This document shows, piece after piece, positions 26,047-34,509 of a stretch of 37,425 nt of DNA. This DNA is from Deltaproteobacteria bacterium (GTDB taxonomy: Bacteria > Desulfobacterota > Desulfuromonadia > Desulfuromonadales > BM103). The notes below the pieces were generated by a model that was not told where the DNA came from, searched no databases, and worked only from the letters and a program-made list of their open reading frames with translations. The stretch spans positions 1 to 37,425 of the forward strand of contig JAJRRB010000045.1 in assembly GCA_024279915.1 (NCBI GenBank), read 5' to 3'. The position numbers and the translations under genes are program-made. Within the stretch, counting starts at the first letter, position 1. Each line of letters opens with the position of its first letter.

Positions 26047-26781
26047 TCAACAGGGCACAACCTCGACAACTGTTGCCACCCCGTCTTTTACCTTGAAACG
26101 CACATCAAGATCGTAGAGTTTGACACCGTAAATCCTCACATCATCTTTCTTCTTGAAGGCCGGGCGAGGGTCCAGGCCGATAACCTGGCAGATCAGAGAG
26201 AGCAGACCTGGCCGGATCTTTTCAAACTCCTTACACCTTTCACGCAACTCTTTACTTATTTCCACACGCAACTCTATCTGAGGGGGTGAATGGGCAAATC
26301 CACTCTTCGCTTCATGCACGGCGTCGGCGTAATGCAGGTATGGTTTGATATCGTATACTGGTGTGCCGTCGAGCAGGTCACCCCCCTTGATATGCAGGGT
26401 GATGCCTTCCTCATAATCAATCCGCACAAGCGTGACGACAGACATCCCGATCGGGTTCGGGCGGTGAGTTCCTCGGGTTGCAAAGACCCCCATCCTCTTG
26501 TTGCCGCCGAGTCGTGGTGGTCGTACTGTCATGCTGCCATCGAAGGGCGGGCAGGCATGGAACTGAACAATCAGCCAGATATGTGTAAAATCCTCCAGCC
26601 CCCGCACGGCCTCTTTGCGATTAAAGGGTGGGAGCAGAACCACCTGTGCCGGGACATCTCTGATCAGCCCTGGCTGTCTCGGAATACCGAATTTTTCATG
26701 GAACGGAGAGCGGATAACTGCTACGGGAGAAAATGCTGTGCTTGTTCCATCAGCTTTGGCTGTGTGAATTGGTTGTTGCAT
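26047..26781 (-). CDS. trmO: tRNA (N6-threonylcarbamoyl-A37)-N6 methyltransferase TrmO (TsaA family)
   Basis: The product is 244 aa. The TsaA/YaeB fold is shown by 'AVIRSPFHEKFGIPRQPGL', 'LEDFTHIWLIVQFHAC', 'RPPRLGGNKRMGVFATRGTHRPNPIGMS' (the S-adenosylmethionine-binding core) and 'GGDLLDGTPVYDIKPYL'. TrmO methylates t6A37 to m6t6A37 in tRNA-Thr. An Asp/Pro-containing C-terminal region, 'LICQVIGLDPRPAF' and YGVKLYDLDVRF, matches full-length members. It lies just downstream of the broken SLC13 gene on the same strand (23-base gap), so it may share its transcript. Confidence 0.92.
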   Translation of the reverse strand: MQQPIHTAKADGTSTAFSPVAVIRSPFHEKFGIPRQPGLIRDVPAQVVLLPPFNRKEAVRGLEDFTHIWLIVQFHACPPFDGSMTVRPPRLGGNKRMGVFATRGTHRPNPIGMSVVTLVRIDYEEGITLHIKGGDLLDGTPVYDIKPYLHYADAVHEAKSGFAHSPPQIELRVEISKELRERCKEFEKIRPGLLSLICQVIGLDPRPAFKKKDDVRIYGVKLYDLDVRFKVKDGVATVVEVVPC

Positions 26782-26804
26782 GTATGTAAACCCTGGCTCT
26801 TATT

Positions 26805-28574
26805 TTAAAAAGGAAACAATAAAGGAATCACCAGGGTCGCAATAATCCAGACCATGATGTTTAAGGGAGTGCCAACCTTGGTGTAGTCTAAAAACTTGTA
26901 GCCACCAGGTCCCATAACCAGAGCATTTGACTGGTGGCTGATCGGAGTCATAAAACACATTGAGGCAGCAACAGCGACCGCCATGAAGAAGGGTCGTGGT
27001 GAAACGGCCATGGCGATGGCGGCATTATACGCGATTGGTGCTACCAGCACGGCAGCGGCAGCGTGACTCATTACTTCGGTCAGGCAGAAGGTAATCAGAA
27101 AGACCGCACAGAGTACCGCCCATGGACCGAATGAGCCGACCCCGCCGATGATCATATTCGAAAGTAACTCGGCGGCGCCGCTGTTTTGCATGGCATGACC
27201 AAGTGGCAGGGTCCCGGCAATCATCATAATGATTGGCCAGTCGATGCTGTCGTAGGCCTCTTTAATGGTCAGGCATCTGGATAAGACCATGATCAGGGCT
27301 CCGAGGGTGGCGGCAATGACAATTGGCGTCGCTCCGGAAACACTCAACAGGATGACACCAATAATTGTTGCCACGGCAATCGGTGCCCGTCGAGGTCTGT
27401 ATGAGACCGGATCAACTCCACCCAGGACCAAAAAGCCATGTCCCTGGCCGAGATGTCGTACTTTCTCTTCCGGACCCTGTAGCAACAATACGTCGCCAAA
27501 ACGTAGAATAACGTGATCAACTTTGCGAACCACTGAGGCACCACTGCGCCAGATGGCCAGCACTCTCAGGCCATGGGTGTCGGCAAAGCGCTCCTGACGC
27601 AAGGTCTTGCCGACCATGTCGCTGGTCGTGGTCAGAGAGGCTTCGACAACGACGATCTTCTCTTCAGACGTATCGGGGAGCGGGTTGTCTCGCTCGGGAA
27701 CAACTGCTATCCCCTTTTCTTTACTGACTTTAAGGATTCCTTCCGGATCTCCTTACAGAAAGAGGGTGTCGCCAACGTACAATTTGCGGTTGCGTTTCGG
27801 TTGCGGGAATTTTTGCCGATCACGCAACAAGGCGCGGACTTTCATGTTGAGTTCGCGTTCCAACATGCTCTGGCCGATGGTCTTGCCATGGAGCGGCGAG
27901 CCTTCCAGAATCTCGATTTCGGTGATGTATTCTTTGACCTGGTAAGCCTCTGTCAAAGTTCCGGATTTGCGGTTTGGCAGCAGCTTATGGCCGAAGAAAG
28001 CCATGTAGCAGATACCGCAAGCGAGCAGAATAACGCCGAGTGGGGTGAAGTCGAACATCCTGAAACCTGTTCCGGTGTACTGCTGGAGCAGGGAGTTAAT
28101 CAAAATGTTGGGCGGGGTGCCGATCAGGGTGCAGACACCGCCAAGGAGTGAGCCAAAAGCGAGGGGGATGAGGAGCTTACTCGCTGGAAGATTGGTTTTG
28201 CGGGCCATTGTGATGACGACTGGCATCAGAACCGCAGTGGCACCGATATTATTAATGAAAGCCGAAAAGAAAGCCACGAGCCCCATGATCGAGGCGATCA
28301 TCAACGTCTGGTTATGACCAGTCATACGGATCAGATGTTCACCCAGGGTAGAGATTGATCCCGTGTAGGAAATTCCTGCTCCCAGGACGAACATGGCGGC
28401 AACGGTGATGACGGCGGGGTTGCTGAACCCGGCAAAAGCCTCGGCAGGGGTGACCAGACCAGTCAGGGCCACGGCCAGTAAGACCATGAGGCTGACCAAA
28501 TCCATACGAACCCACTCCGTGGCGAAGAGAATGATGGCAATCAGCAGGATCAGAAGCGTGAGGGTGATTTCCAT
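26805..28574 (-). pseudogene. SLC13/DASS-family transporter with two RCK_C (TrkA-C) domains, interrupted by an in-frame TAA
   Basis: One frame of 589 codons spans the region but is cut by TAA at 27753-27755. Before it come the first membrane half ('FSNPAVITVAAMFVLGAG', 'INNIGATAVLMPVVITMARK', 'GTPPNILINSLLQQY') and most of the first RCK_C domain, ending GDTLFL. After it come the rest of that domain, a second RCK_C domain and the second membrane half ('MMIAGTLPLGHAMQNSGAAELL', 'TEVMSHAAAAVLVAPIAY'). In the second RCK_C domain the matching site reads GDVLLLQGPEEK, so the stop replaces an expected Gln (CAA to TAA, one transition). Everything else looks intact, which suggests a recent nonsense mutation or a read error. 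Substrates of this family are anions such as dicarboxylates or sulfate; which one is unknown. Confidence 0.85.
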
Positions 28575-28637
28575 GGGAAGTCCTGCGAAGTTCGAGTGGT
28601 TGATTGTCCCTTGTTTTTATTCTACTGGTTGATCGCG

Positions 28638-29264
28638 TTAACCACAAGTAACGAAAGCTTCAGCCGCTGCACGAGGATCAGGACTGGCAATGATTGCCGA
28701 AATCAGGGCCACGCCACTGGCTCCTGCGTGCTGTACCTCAATAGCTCGTGCTGGAGTTATGCCGCCAAGAGCGAAGAGTGGTATCGAGCTGTCGCGGCAT
28801 GCGTCTGCCAGTTTATCCAAACCTTGGGGGGCACCGTATTTTGCTTTAGATGGGGTCGCGTAAACCGGGCCAAAAGTGACGAAGTCCGCACCCTGTTCGG
28901 CGGCAAGTTTGATCTCGGCTTTGCTATGAGTGGAGATGCCGATCAGCAGCTTCTGGCCAACTCTTTCCCGGATAACGTCGGTCGGCCTGGAATGTCCGCC
29001 AAGATGCACGCCATCGGCCTGCACCGCGAGGGCAATATCAACATTGTCGTTGATGAAGAGGCGGGCATCATAGCGTCGGGTCAGATCTCTCAGATCCTGT
29101 GCCAGTGGCAAAAAATCTGTTGCAGAGAGGTCTTTTTCGCGCAATTGAACGGCTTTTACGCCGCCCTTAAGTGCGGACTCAACAGTTGAGAACAGGGTGT
29201 GGTTGGCAGTGACTTGATTGCGGTCGGTGATCAGGTAGAGGGAAAAGTCGATCAAGTTAAGCAT
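28638..29264 (-). CDS. thiE: thiamine-phosphate synthase
   Basis: The product is 208 aa, normal for ThiE. It begins 'FSLYLITDRNQV' and has VQLREKDLSATDFLPLA, LFINDNVDIALAVQADGVHLG, 'IGISTHSKAEI', 'GADFVTFGPVYATPSKA' and 'LFALGGITPARAIEV', all ThiE landmarks. It joins hydroxymethylpyrimidine diphosphate to thiazole phosphate to give thiamine phosphate. It is the last recognisable thi gene of the operon, 35 bases after thiH. The SLC13 gene starts 63 bases further on, on the same strand, and may be co-transcribed. Confidence 0.96.
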   Translation of the reverse strand: MLNLIDFSLYLITDRNQVTANHTLFSTVESALKGGVKAVQLREKDLSATDFLPLAQDLRDLTRRYDARLFINDNVDIALAVQADGVHLGGHSRPTDVIRERVGQKLLIGISTHSKAEIKLAAEQGADFVTFGPVYATPSKAKYGAPQGLDKLADACRDSSIPLFALGGITPARAIEVQHAGASGVALISAIIASPDPRAAAEAFVTCG

Positions 29265-29299
29265 GATCTCCTCAGTTGTAAGCTGTAAGGTTAGAAGGT

Positions 29300-30424
29300 T
29301 TAGTCAGCTTGTTTCTGTAAAAAAGCCCCATCCCAATCTTTCCAGACGGGATCATACCCCCGCGCCTGCAAAATCTTTGCGATTTCGGCCGGTGTGCGGT
29401 CATCGTCGATGGCGAACTGTTCGGTGGCAGAGTTTTCTTCCGCATAGCCGCCAGGAGCTGTGCACGATCCGGCGCTCATCTGAGTGATACCAAGGGGAAG
29501 CAGGTTGTCACGCAGCTCAGCACTTTCCCGAGTGGAAAGGACCAGGCCGGCGTCGTGCAACAGCAGACGCATGGCGCACATCAGTTGGACGAATTTTCGA
29601 TCTGAAACCGGGTTGGGTGGTTGGAAAGCGCCTTCCGCTGGACGTAGACGGGGGAAAGAGACTGTCAACAAGGTTCGCCAGTAGTGGTGCATCAGATAGC
29701 GGCCGTGCAAACCGGCAAAGAATGCTTCGCTACGGAAATCACCGAGTCCGAGCAGAAAGCCGATACCGATTCTACGCAAGCCAGCTTTACCTGCGCGCTC
29801 TGGTGTCTCCAGACGGAAGTTGTAGTTGCGCTTGCGTCCACTTGGGTGGAGCTGTTTATAAAGTTCCGGGTCGTAGGTCTCCTGGTAGATTGTCAGACCG
29901 TCGACTCCGGCGTCGATCATCTCCTGGTAGCCAGCCGTTTCCATCGGATAGACTTCAATGCTGATAGAGGAAAAGAGGGGTCGGATACGTTCGGCCGCTG
30001 CGGCGATGAAATCGTTGCCGACCTTGCCCGGAGCTTCGCCCGTCAAAAGGAGAATATGTCGAAACCCCTGGTCGTGCAGGATGCGGGCGTCTCGTTCGAT
30101 CTCATCAAGAGTCAGAGTGCGGCGAGGAATCGGGTTGTTAACTGAAAAGCCACAATAAAGACAACTGTTGTGGCATTCGTTGGAGAGGTACAGAGGAGCG
30201 TAGAGTAGAATAGTTCGTCCGAATCGTCGCAAAGTGATGGCGTGGGCTTTCTGGGCCATCTCTTCAAGAAAATCCTCGGCAGCGGGTGAGAGCAGGGCCA
30301 TGAAATCGTGATTGTCGATCTGCTCCGAGGCCAATGCTCGCTGCACATCTGCTGCGGTCATGGACTCTATTGTGTCAATCACCTGTTGCTGATCGTATTT
30401 TTGGATAACGTTGTAAAAGCTCAT
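29300..30424 (-). CDS. thiH: 2-iminoacetate synthase (tyrosine lyase) ThiH
   Basis: The product is 374 aa. It has the radical SAM motif in CHNSCLYCGF (C-x3-C-x2-C), preceded by 'LLYAPLYLSNE', and later 'HILLLTGEAPGKVGNDF', 'TIYQETYDPELYKQLHPSGRKRNY' and MSAGSCTAPGGY. ThiH cleaves tyrosine to dehydroglycine and p-cresol, supplying the glycine-derived imine for the thiazole ring without oxygen. It is thus the anaerobic alternative to ThiO. The inverted repeat at 30434-30522 lies directly upstream, just outside the start codon. Confidence 0.96.
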   Translation of the reverse strand: MSFYNVIQKYDQQQVIDTIESMTAADVQRALASEQIDNHDFMALLSPAAEDFLEEMAQKAHAITLRRFGRTILLYAPLYLSNECHNSCLYCGFSVNNPIPRRTLTLDEIERDARILHDQGFRHILLLTGEAPGKVGNDFIAAAAERIRPLFSSISIEVYPMETAGYQEMIDAGVDGLTIYQETYDPELYKQLHPSGRKRNYNFRLETPERAGKAGLRRIGIGFLLGLGDFRSEAFFAGLHGRYLMHHYWRTLLTVSFPRLRPAEGAFQPPNPVSDRKFVQLMCAMRLLLHDAGLVLSTRESAELRDNLLPLGITQMSAGSCTAPGGYAEENSATEQFAIDDDRTPAEIAKILQARGYDPVWKDWDGAFLQKQAD

Positions 30425-30433
30425 AATAAGTCA

Positions 30434-30522
30434 GTAGGGGCTAAGCAAGCATTATCTGCTTCGCCCATGTCGTCATGGGGCCTAAATACGGGCGAAGCAG
30501 ATAATGCTTGCTTAGCCCCTAC
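30434..30522. repeat. perfect 33-bp inverted repeat between thiG and thiH (MITE/REP-like)
   Basis: The arms 30434-30466 and 30490-30522 are exact reverse complements (33 of 33), with a 23-base centre. The outer ends are GTAGGGGC and GCCCCTAC. Elements with 'GTAGGGGC...GCCC' ends and CCCATG-type centres are familiar as small dispersed palindromes in many bacterial genomes. The element sits 10 bases upstream of the thiH start inside an operon, so the mRNA would carry a very stable stem that may separate thiG from thiHE expression. No target duplication is evident. Confidence 0.92.
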
Positions 30523-30565
30523 AGATGCAAATGGACTGTCAGCAATTACCGAGCGCCCAGGAAGG

Positions 30566-31336
30566 TTATTGATGTAAAAAACCAGTCAGAGGACTGCTTG
30601 CTTCAGCCTTGTCCTGTTGTTTGCCGAGTCCGGCGAGATAGGCTTCGCGGCCAGCTTCGACACCTTTTTTGAAGGCGACGCCCATGGCGCCTGGATTGCG
30701 TGCCACCGCCAGGGCTGTGTTAATCAAAACCGCGTCGGCACCCATTTCCATCGCTTCGGCAGCGTGAGAAGGAGCGCCCAGGCCAGCATCAACGACTACT
30801 GGGACAGTGGCCTGTTCGATGATGATGGCGATGTTGTCGCGGTTGCGCACACCTTTATTGGTGCCGATCGGTGATCCCAACGGCATGACCGTCGCGGTGC
30901 CGACTTCCTGCAGGCGCTTGGCCAGTACCGGGTCGGCGTTGATGTATGGCAAAACAATAAAGCCTTCCTTAACCAGAACTTCTGCTGCTTTCAAAGTCTC
31001 AATCGGATCTGGCAACAGGTAGTAAGGGTCTGGCGTTACTTCAAGCTTGATCCATGGTTCACAGCCTGCCGCACGGGCAATGCGGGCGAGACGAATCGCC
31101 TCCTCAGCATCACGGGCACCGCTGGTGTTGGGTAGCAGCAGGTAACGTTTCGGGTCGATATGCTGGAGCAGGCTGTCCTGCGGGTTGTCGACATCAACTC
31201 GGCGCAGGGCAACGGTCACAATCTCGCTGGCGGAACCTTCCATTGAAGCAACCATCGCTTCATTTGAAGAGAATTTTCCGGTTCCAACCATCAGCCGTGA
31301 CGAAAAAGAACGTCCGGCAATAATTAATTCGTCCAT
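30566..31336 (-). CDS. thiG: thiazole synthase
   Basis: The product is 256 aa, normal for ThiG. It starts '[19 protein letters not shown]' and has '[15 protein letters not shown]', [15 protein letters not shown], the Schiff-base lysine in [17 protein letters not shown], '[14 protein letters not shown]' and '[29 protein letters not shown]'. It builds the thiazole phosphate from deoxyxylulose phosphate, dehydroglycine made by ThiH and the sulfur of ThiS thiocarboxylate. It lies 79 bases after thiS. Confidence 0.97.
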   Translation of the reverse strand: MDELIIAGRSFSSRLMVGTGKFSSNEAMVASMEGSASEIVTVALRRVDVDNPQDSLLQHIDPKRYLLLPNTSGARDAEEAIRLARIARAAGCEPWIKLEVTPDPYYLLPDPIETLKAAEVLVKEGFIVLPYINADPVLAKRLQEVGTATVMPLGSPIGTNKGVRNRDNIAIIIEQATVPVVVDAGLGAPSHAAEAMEMGADAVLINTALAVARNPGAMGVAFKKGVEAGREAYLAGLGKQQDKAEASSPLTGFLHQ

Positions 31337-31415
31337 TTAATTTTCATTCCTTAAAAACTCTGTTGCTTAAAGATTGATGTAATCCATCTTGATTTCAAGC
31401 CCTCAGCCCCCGGTT

Positions 31416-31616
31416 CTACCCACCCCCGACGAAGTGAATCACTTCCAGGGTGTCGCCATCATTCAAGGCTGTCTCTGTCAGTCGTTGGCGCGGGATGATG
31501 CTTTTATTGTGTTCGACAACCACTTGCATACAATCAAGCTGCATTTGATCAAGTAATTCCTGAATATTGATGCTTGCTTGTGTTTCGCGTGGTTTGCCGT
31601 TGAAAATGATGTTCAT
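31416..31616 (-). CDS. thiS: sulfur carrier protein ThiS
   Basis: The product is 66 aa, a beta-grasp protein beginning NIIFNGKPRETQASINIQEL and ending with 'LNDGDTLEVIHFVGGG'. The terminal glycines become the thiocarboxylate that donates sulfur to the thiazole. The ATG at 31616 abuts the thiF stop with no gap, and a GAAGGGAA ribosome binding site lies inside the end of thiF, so translation is probably coupled. Confidence 0.94.
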   Translation of the reverse strand: MNIIFNGKPRETQASINIQELLDQMQLDCMQVVVEHNKSIIPRQRLTETALNDGDTLEVIHFVGGG

Positions 31617-32438
31617 CTATAATTTCCCTTCGTTGGCCGGGTTGTAACCTAATAACAGACGCAGAACCGCATTGGCCTGATGATGAGCTGCAACACCGAC
31701 GCGGGGCGCCATCAGGCCGGTGCCTGGGGCCGCAGCCGTACTGCCGTCGCCGCACAGGTAAAGGTTGTTAGCCACCTGTTGTGTTTGCACTGTATTGGCC
31801 GGGCCGTAGCCTGCCATCCCAGATCCGGTTACGATAGGTCTATCCGGGAATCTGGAGGCAAAAGTTTCGATCAGCATGACTTTCTGCTCCGCCTGGTCAA
31901 AGGCTTCCACCAGCAATTGAGCGTGTCCGAGCACCTCGGTAATATTGTTCGGAGTTAAACGCAAATGGCAGGCGGTCACCCGCACGTTCGGGTTGACACG
32001 AGCCAGGGTGTCACGCAGAGCATATACTTTCGGTAGGCCGATCTGGTCAATGAAAAATTGTTGTCGATTCAGGTTGGATGGCTCGACGATATCAAAATCA
32101 GCAATGATCAGATGGCCAACACCGGTACGGGCCAGCGCGATAGCAATTGCAGAACCGAGCCCTCCGACACCGGCAATGCCGACGGTGGATCCTTTGACGA
32201 CCTCATGAACGCCCGGCGTGTGACGGGCTGTGAGCAAGGCGTCAAGCTCGTCAGCTCCGGGCACTTCGCCACGTCGGATCAGAATCACCCGATCACCGTT
32301 GTTTAATTGTGTCTCTTCAGAAGCAGGAAAACCGTTAACAATCAACAGATCAGCATCGGCTTTGATGCGATCTCTGACCACACCGACCGTTGCGTTTTCC
32401 TCGAACGAGTAATTTTGTTCGTTAACGTTGATTTGCAT
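31617..32438 (-). CDS. thiF: ThiS adenylyltransferase ThiF with N-terminal ubiquitin-like domain
   Basis: The product is 273 aa. Residues about 1-60 are a ThiS-like beta-grasp segment (QINVNEQNYSFEENATVGVV, then 'LIVNGFPASEETQLNNGDRVILI') without terminal glycines. Residues about 85-260 are the E1-like domain: GIAGVGGLGSAIAIALARTG (ATP site), 'IADFDIVEPSNLNRQ' and 'VVEAFDQAEQK'-type elements. It adenylates the ThiS C-terminus before sulfur transfer. This is the short ThiF form without the zinc CxxC pairs of MoeB. The fused domain may bind or imitate ThiS. The gene is first in the operon, 27 bases downstream of the attenuator. Confidence 0.93.
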   Translation of the reverse strand: MQINVNEQNYSFEENATVGVVRDRIKADADLLIVNGFPASEETQLNNGDRVILIRRGEVPGADELDALLTARHTPGVHEVVKGSTVGIAGVGGLGSAIAIALARTGVGHLIIADFDIVEPSNLNRQQFFIDQIGLPKVYALRDTLARVNPNVRVTACHLRLTPNNITEVLGHAQLLVEAFDQAEQKVMLIETFASRFPDRPIVTGSGMAGYGPANTVQTQQVANNLYLCGDGSTAAAPGTGLMAPRVGVAAHHQANAVLRLLLGYNPANEGKL

Positions 32439-32464
32439 AATGCTCTTGAATAAGTAGGGCCGCC

Positions 32465-32498
32465 TAAAAACACAAAGAGCCGCATATAGCAGCTCTTT
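32465..32498 (-). terminator. attenuator terminator of the TPP riboswitch
   Basis: On the minus strand AAAGAGCTGC and GCGGCTCTTT form a 10-bp stem (one U-G pair) with a 5-base loop, followed by GTGTTTTT. A competing hairpin, TTTTCGAG/CTCGAAAA (32496-32503 with 32510-32517), shares bases with its 5' arm and can act as antiterminator. This points to control by premature termination, with read-through at low TPP. Confidence 0.8.
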
Positions 32499-32521
32499 TC
32501 GAGGAGACTCTCGAAAATTGC

Positions 32522-32612
32522 GCCGCTTCCCTACGCCGGCATAATCCGGATCAGGTTCAAGGGGTCGTCTGCCGGGCAGACTCTCAGTAGAAGCTACTCC
32601 CCCAGGGCGTAA
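32522..32612 (-). ncRNA. TPP riboswitch (THI box) of the thiFSGHE operon
   Basis: Read on the minus strand, the conserved elements occur in order: GGGGGAGTAGC, CTGAGAG, 'GACCCCTTGAACCTGATCCGG', then ATTATGCCGGCGTAGGGAAG. These are the P2/P3 pyrimidine-sensing arm (CTGAGA) and the P4/P5 pyrophosphate arm of the THI box. It lies between the promoter at 32639-32666 and the attenuator at 32465-32498. Binding of TPP should favour the terminator and switch off the operon. Confidence 0.95.
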
Positions 32613-32638
32613 AATGTTCTTTAGTTGTGAATACTGAG

Positions 32639-32666
32639 ATTATCAGGCTAGTTCGCACTCAGTCAA
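32639..32666 (-). promoter_or_regulatory. probable sigma-70 promoter of the thi operon
   Basis: On the minus strand TTGACT (32661-32666) is followed by a 16-base spacer and GATAAT (32639-32644). Transcription would begin near 32632, about 20 bases before the riboswitch core. Position and quality both fit. Confidence 0.65.
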
Positions 32667-32862
32667 CAGCAAACCTGCCTTTTCGGTTGTCATGCTGCCA
32701 TGGTTCTACTAGGATGTGTCCATCTGAGAATCCCAGGTGAAATGACGACGTTTCCACGAGTGTAGTGTCAACGACAAACTGACGCGGTACTAAGTTAAAC
32801 CTGGGTCAAAAATTATATTGATATCGGTCTTAAGCCAAGATTGATTTGAAAGGATGTGGCGG

Positions 32863-33180
32863 ATGACTATTTCTAACCGCTTTCGAGATATAGCAAAAGA
32901 TGTTGCCAGTTTTTGGGTCAACCTGAAGGGGTGTGACGTTCGTGCCGAACAAGGCTCGCGGATTGTTAAAAAGGCCAACAAAGGCCTGCAGGAATGGGTC
33001 GAACAGGTTGGTGAAATCCCACGCATGCGTCTCGAGTTCCAGTTGACGCCGGTTCTTATGAAAGCCCACGATATCCTCGATAAGGCTCGTATGCTCTTTG
33101 AAGAGGAGGGCTTCGACGAGTATGAAACAGCAACCTGGGAGTTGCAACAGAAAATCTACCGTCTGCTGAACGACATTTAA
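32863..33180 (+). CDS. hypothetical helical protein, 105 aa
   Basis: I do not recognise this family. The protein begins TISNRFRDIAKDVASFWVNL and is rich in charged residues and helix formers throughout, with no signal peptide, membrane segment or cysteine cluster apart from one Cys (about residue 24). The C-terminal half (FEEEGFDEYETATWELQQ) looks like an amphipathic helical bundle. The ATG at 32863 has AAAGGA 8 bases upstream; the ATG at 32854 lies too close to that site. It is divergent from the thi operon and converges with the yehS-like gene 14 bases after its stop. The roughly 200 bases before it hold the thi promoter and nothing else I can name. Confidence 0.7.
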   Translation: MTISNRFRDIAKDVASFWVNLKGCDVRAEQGSRIVKKANKGLQEWVEQVGEIPRMRLEFQLTPVLMKAHDILDKARMLFEEEGFDEYETATWELQQKIYRLLNDI

Positions 33181-33194
33181 TTCCTCTTTACGCT

Positions 33195-33659
33195 TTAAGC
33201 CTCTGTGCGATATTTAAGCTGCAGGCCTTTCAGAAAGTTGCGTAGAATCTGGTCCTGACACACACGGTAGTGTTTGTGCCCAGGTTTACGGAAAAACGCG
33301 CTTAATTCGTGTTTGCCCAAGGGAAAACCAGCCAGAGCCATAACCTCCAGGATGTCCTCGGCTTTCAGATTTAAAGCAATTTTCAGCTTCACAAAAATGA
33401 TGTTGTTGTTTAAACGCTTCTCCGGTGTTGGTTGAGCCCCTTCTTTTTTGCCTCGTCTATCGTTAATCAAGCCATTCAGAAAAATCGCGAACTTCGTGTC
33501 GCTACATCTCTGGTATGCAGGATCATCGTCTTTTTTTAGCCAATCGCTGATCTGCTCCCGCGTTACCTGACAATCGGCCAAGCCAAAGATGGCAATCATG
33601 GCTGAATCGCTAAGGTCAAAGATATAGCGGATGCGACGTAAAATATCGTTGTTGGTCAT
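33195..33659 (-). CDS. DUF1456 / YehS-like protein
   Basis: The product is 154 aa and has two similar halves. Each half carries 'NNDILRRIRYIFDLSDSAMIAIF' or NNNIIFVKLKIALNLKAEDI near its start and 'LSAFFRKPGHKHYRVCQDQILRNFLKGL' or a related segment near its end, the internal duplication known for DUF1456 proteins such as E. coli YehS. The family has no established biochemical role. It lies 17 bases after the SH3-anchor gene on the same strand, so the two may be co-transcribed. Confidence 0.9.
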   Translation of the reverse strand: MTNNDILRRIRYIFDLSDSAMIAIFGLADCQVTREQISDWLKKDDDPAYQRCSDTKFAIFLNGLINDRRGKKEGAQPTPEKRLNNNIIFVKLKIALNLKAEDILEVMALAGFPLGKHELSAFFRKPGHKHYRVCQDQILRNFLKGLQLKYRTEA

Positions 33660-33676
33660 GATTTTGTCCCTTTATT

Positions 33677-34387
33677 TTAGAAGCTGGAACGGCGTCGACC
33701 GCCTGACAACTTGCCGATTATCCAACCCAAAAGCAGAACCCCACCACCGGCTAAAAACCACTTGATGATACCAGTCATTGTTAGGCTTTCAACCTCATCC
33801 TTGAGACTGGTGACAGCGGTTGTCAATTCCTGATTGGTCGCGCGTAACTCAACACGTTCTTTGGTTATCTCTATAACACCCTTGGCGTCCTTTTGCAGTT
33901 TCTGATAAGCCCGGTTGATCGAGGCCAAGCTTGCCTGGCTTGTTTCAAGCCTTTTTTCCAGGTCACTGATCTGTCTGTTATCTTCAGCTAATTGCGAGGC
34001 AAGCTCTTGCTGCGACTTGTCGCCTTGGGAGGTTGCAGCCTCAATCTGCCTCTGTATCTCCTTAACCTTGTTGGTAAGACGATCATTTTCTCGCTGCAGT
34101 TGTTTGATAATTGCAGTCTTTGGTGTGTTGGGTGTCAGATAGTTTTGTTTGATATAGCCGATCTCTCCTGCCTCAGTCTGTATCTTGATGTACACACCGG
34201 TCTCTTCAAGAATTTTGACGGACATATCGGTTTTCAGGTAGGTGATCGATTGAGCGCTCTGCCTTGGTTGCTCACGTAGCGCGACAACCAATTGGTCAGA
34301 GACGTAGCGTGTTTCTGCTCCGGCGATTGCCGCCCAAAAGGTCATCACGATCAAAGCAGAAATCGCGAGATGCCAACAGCTTTTCAT
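33677..34387 (-). CDS. SH3-domain and C-terminal membrane-anchor protein (TIGR04211/YgiM-like)
   Basis: The product is 236 aa. A signal peptide (residues 1-25, cleavage probably after AGA) is followed by a bacterial SH3 domain (about 26-90, 'YVSDQLVVALREQPRQSAQSI' to 'GEIGYIKQNYL'). A long coiled coil covers about 100-200 (LQRENDRLTNKVKEIQRQIE), then a membrane helix at about 206-226 and a basic tail GRRRSSF. This order is that of the SH3-and-anchor family that includes E. coli YgiM. The SH3 domain should face the periplasm, possibly binding peptidoglycan. Function is not established. About 120 bases with no gene separate it from the zinc-ribbon gene. Confidence 0.88.
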   Translation of the reverse strand: MKSCWHLAISALIVMTFWAAIAGAETRYVSDQLVVALREQPRQSAQSITYLKTDMSVKILEETGVYIKIQTEAGEIGYIKQNYLTPNTPKTAIIKQLQRENDRLTNKVKEIQRQIEAATSQGDKSQQELASQLAEDNRQISDLEKRLETSQASLASINRAYQKLQKDAKGVIEITKERVELRATNQELTTAVTSLKDEVESLTMTGIIKWFLAGGGVLLLGWIIGKLSGGRRRSSF

Positions 34388-34509
34388 AACAAGTTCTCCA
34401 TGACGACTTAGATGAATATATTCAATGTCTTACGTAATATATCTATGCTTGCGAGGCATGTCCACTATTTGTCGCCTCATCCAGGTGACAGGCCCATATC
34501 CTCTACGAC

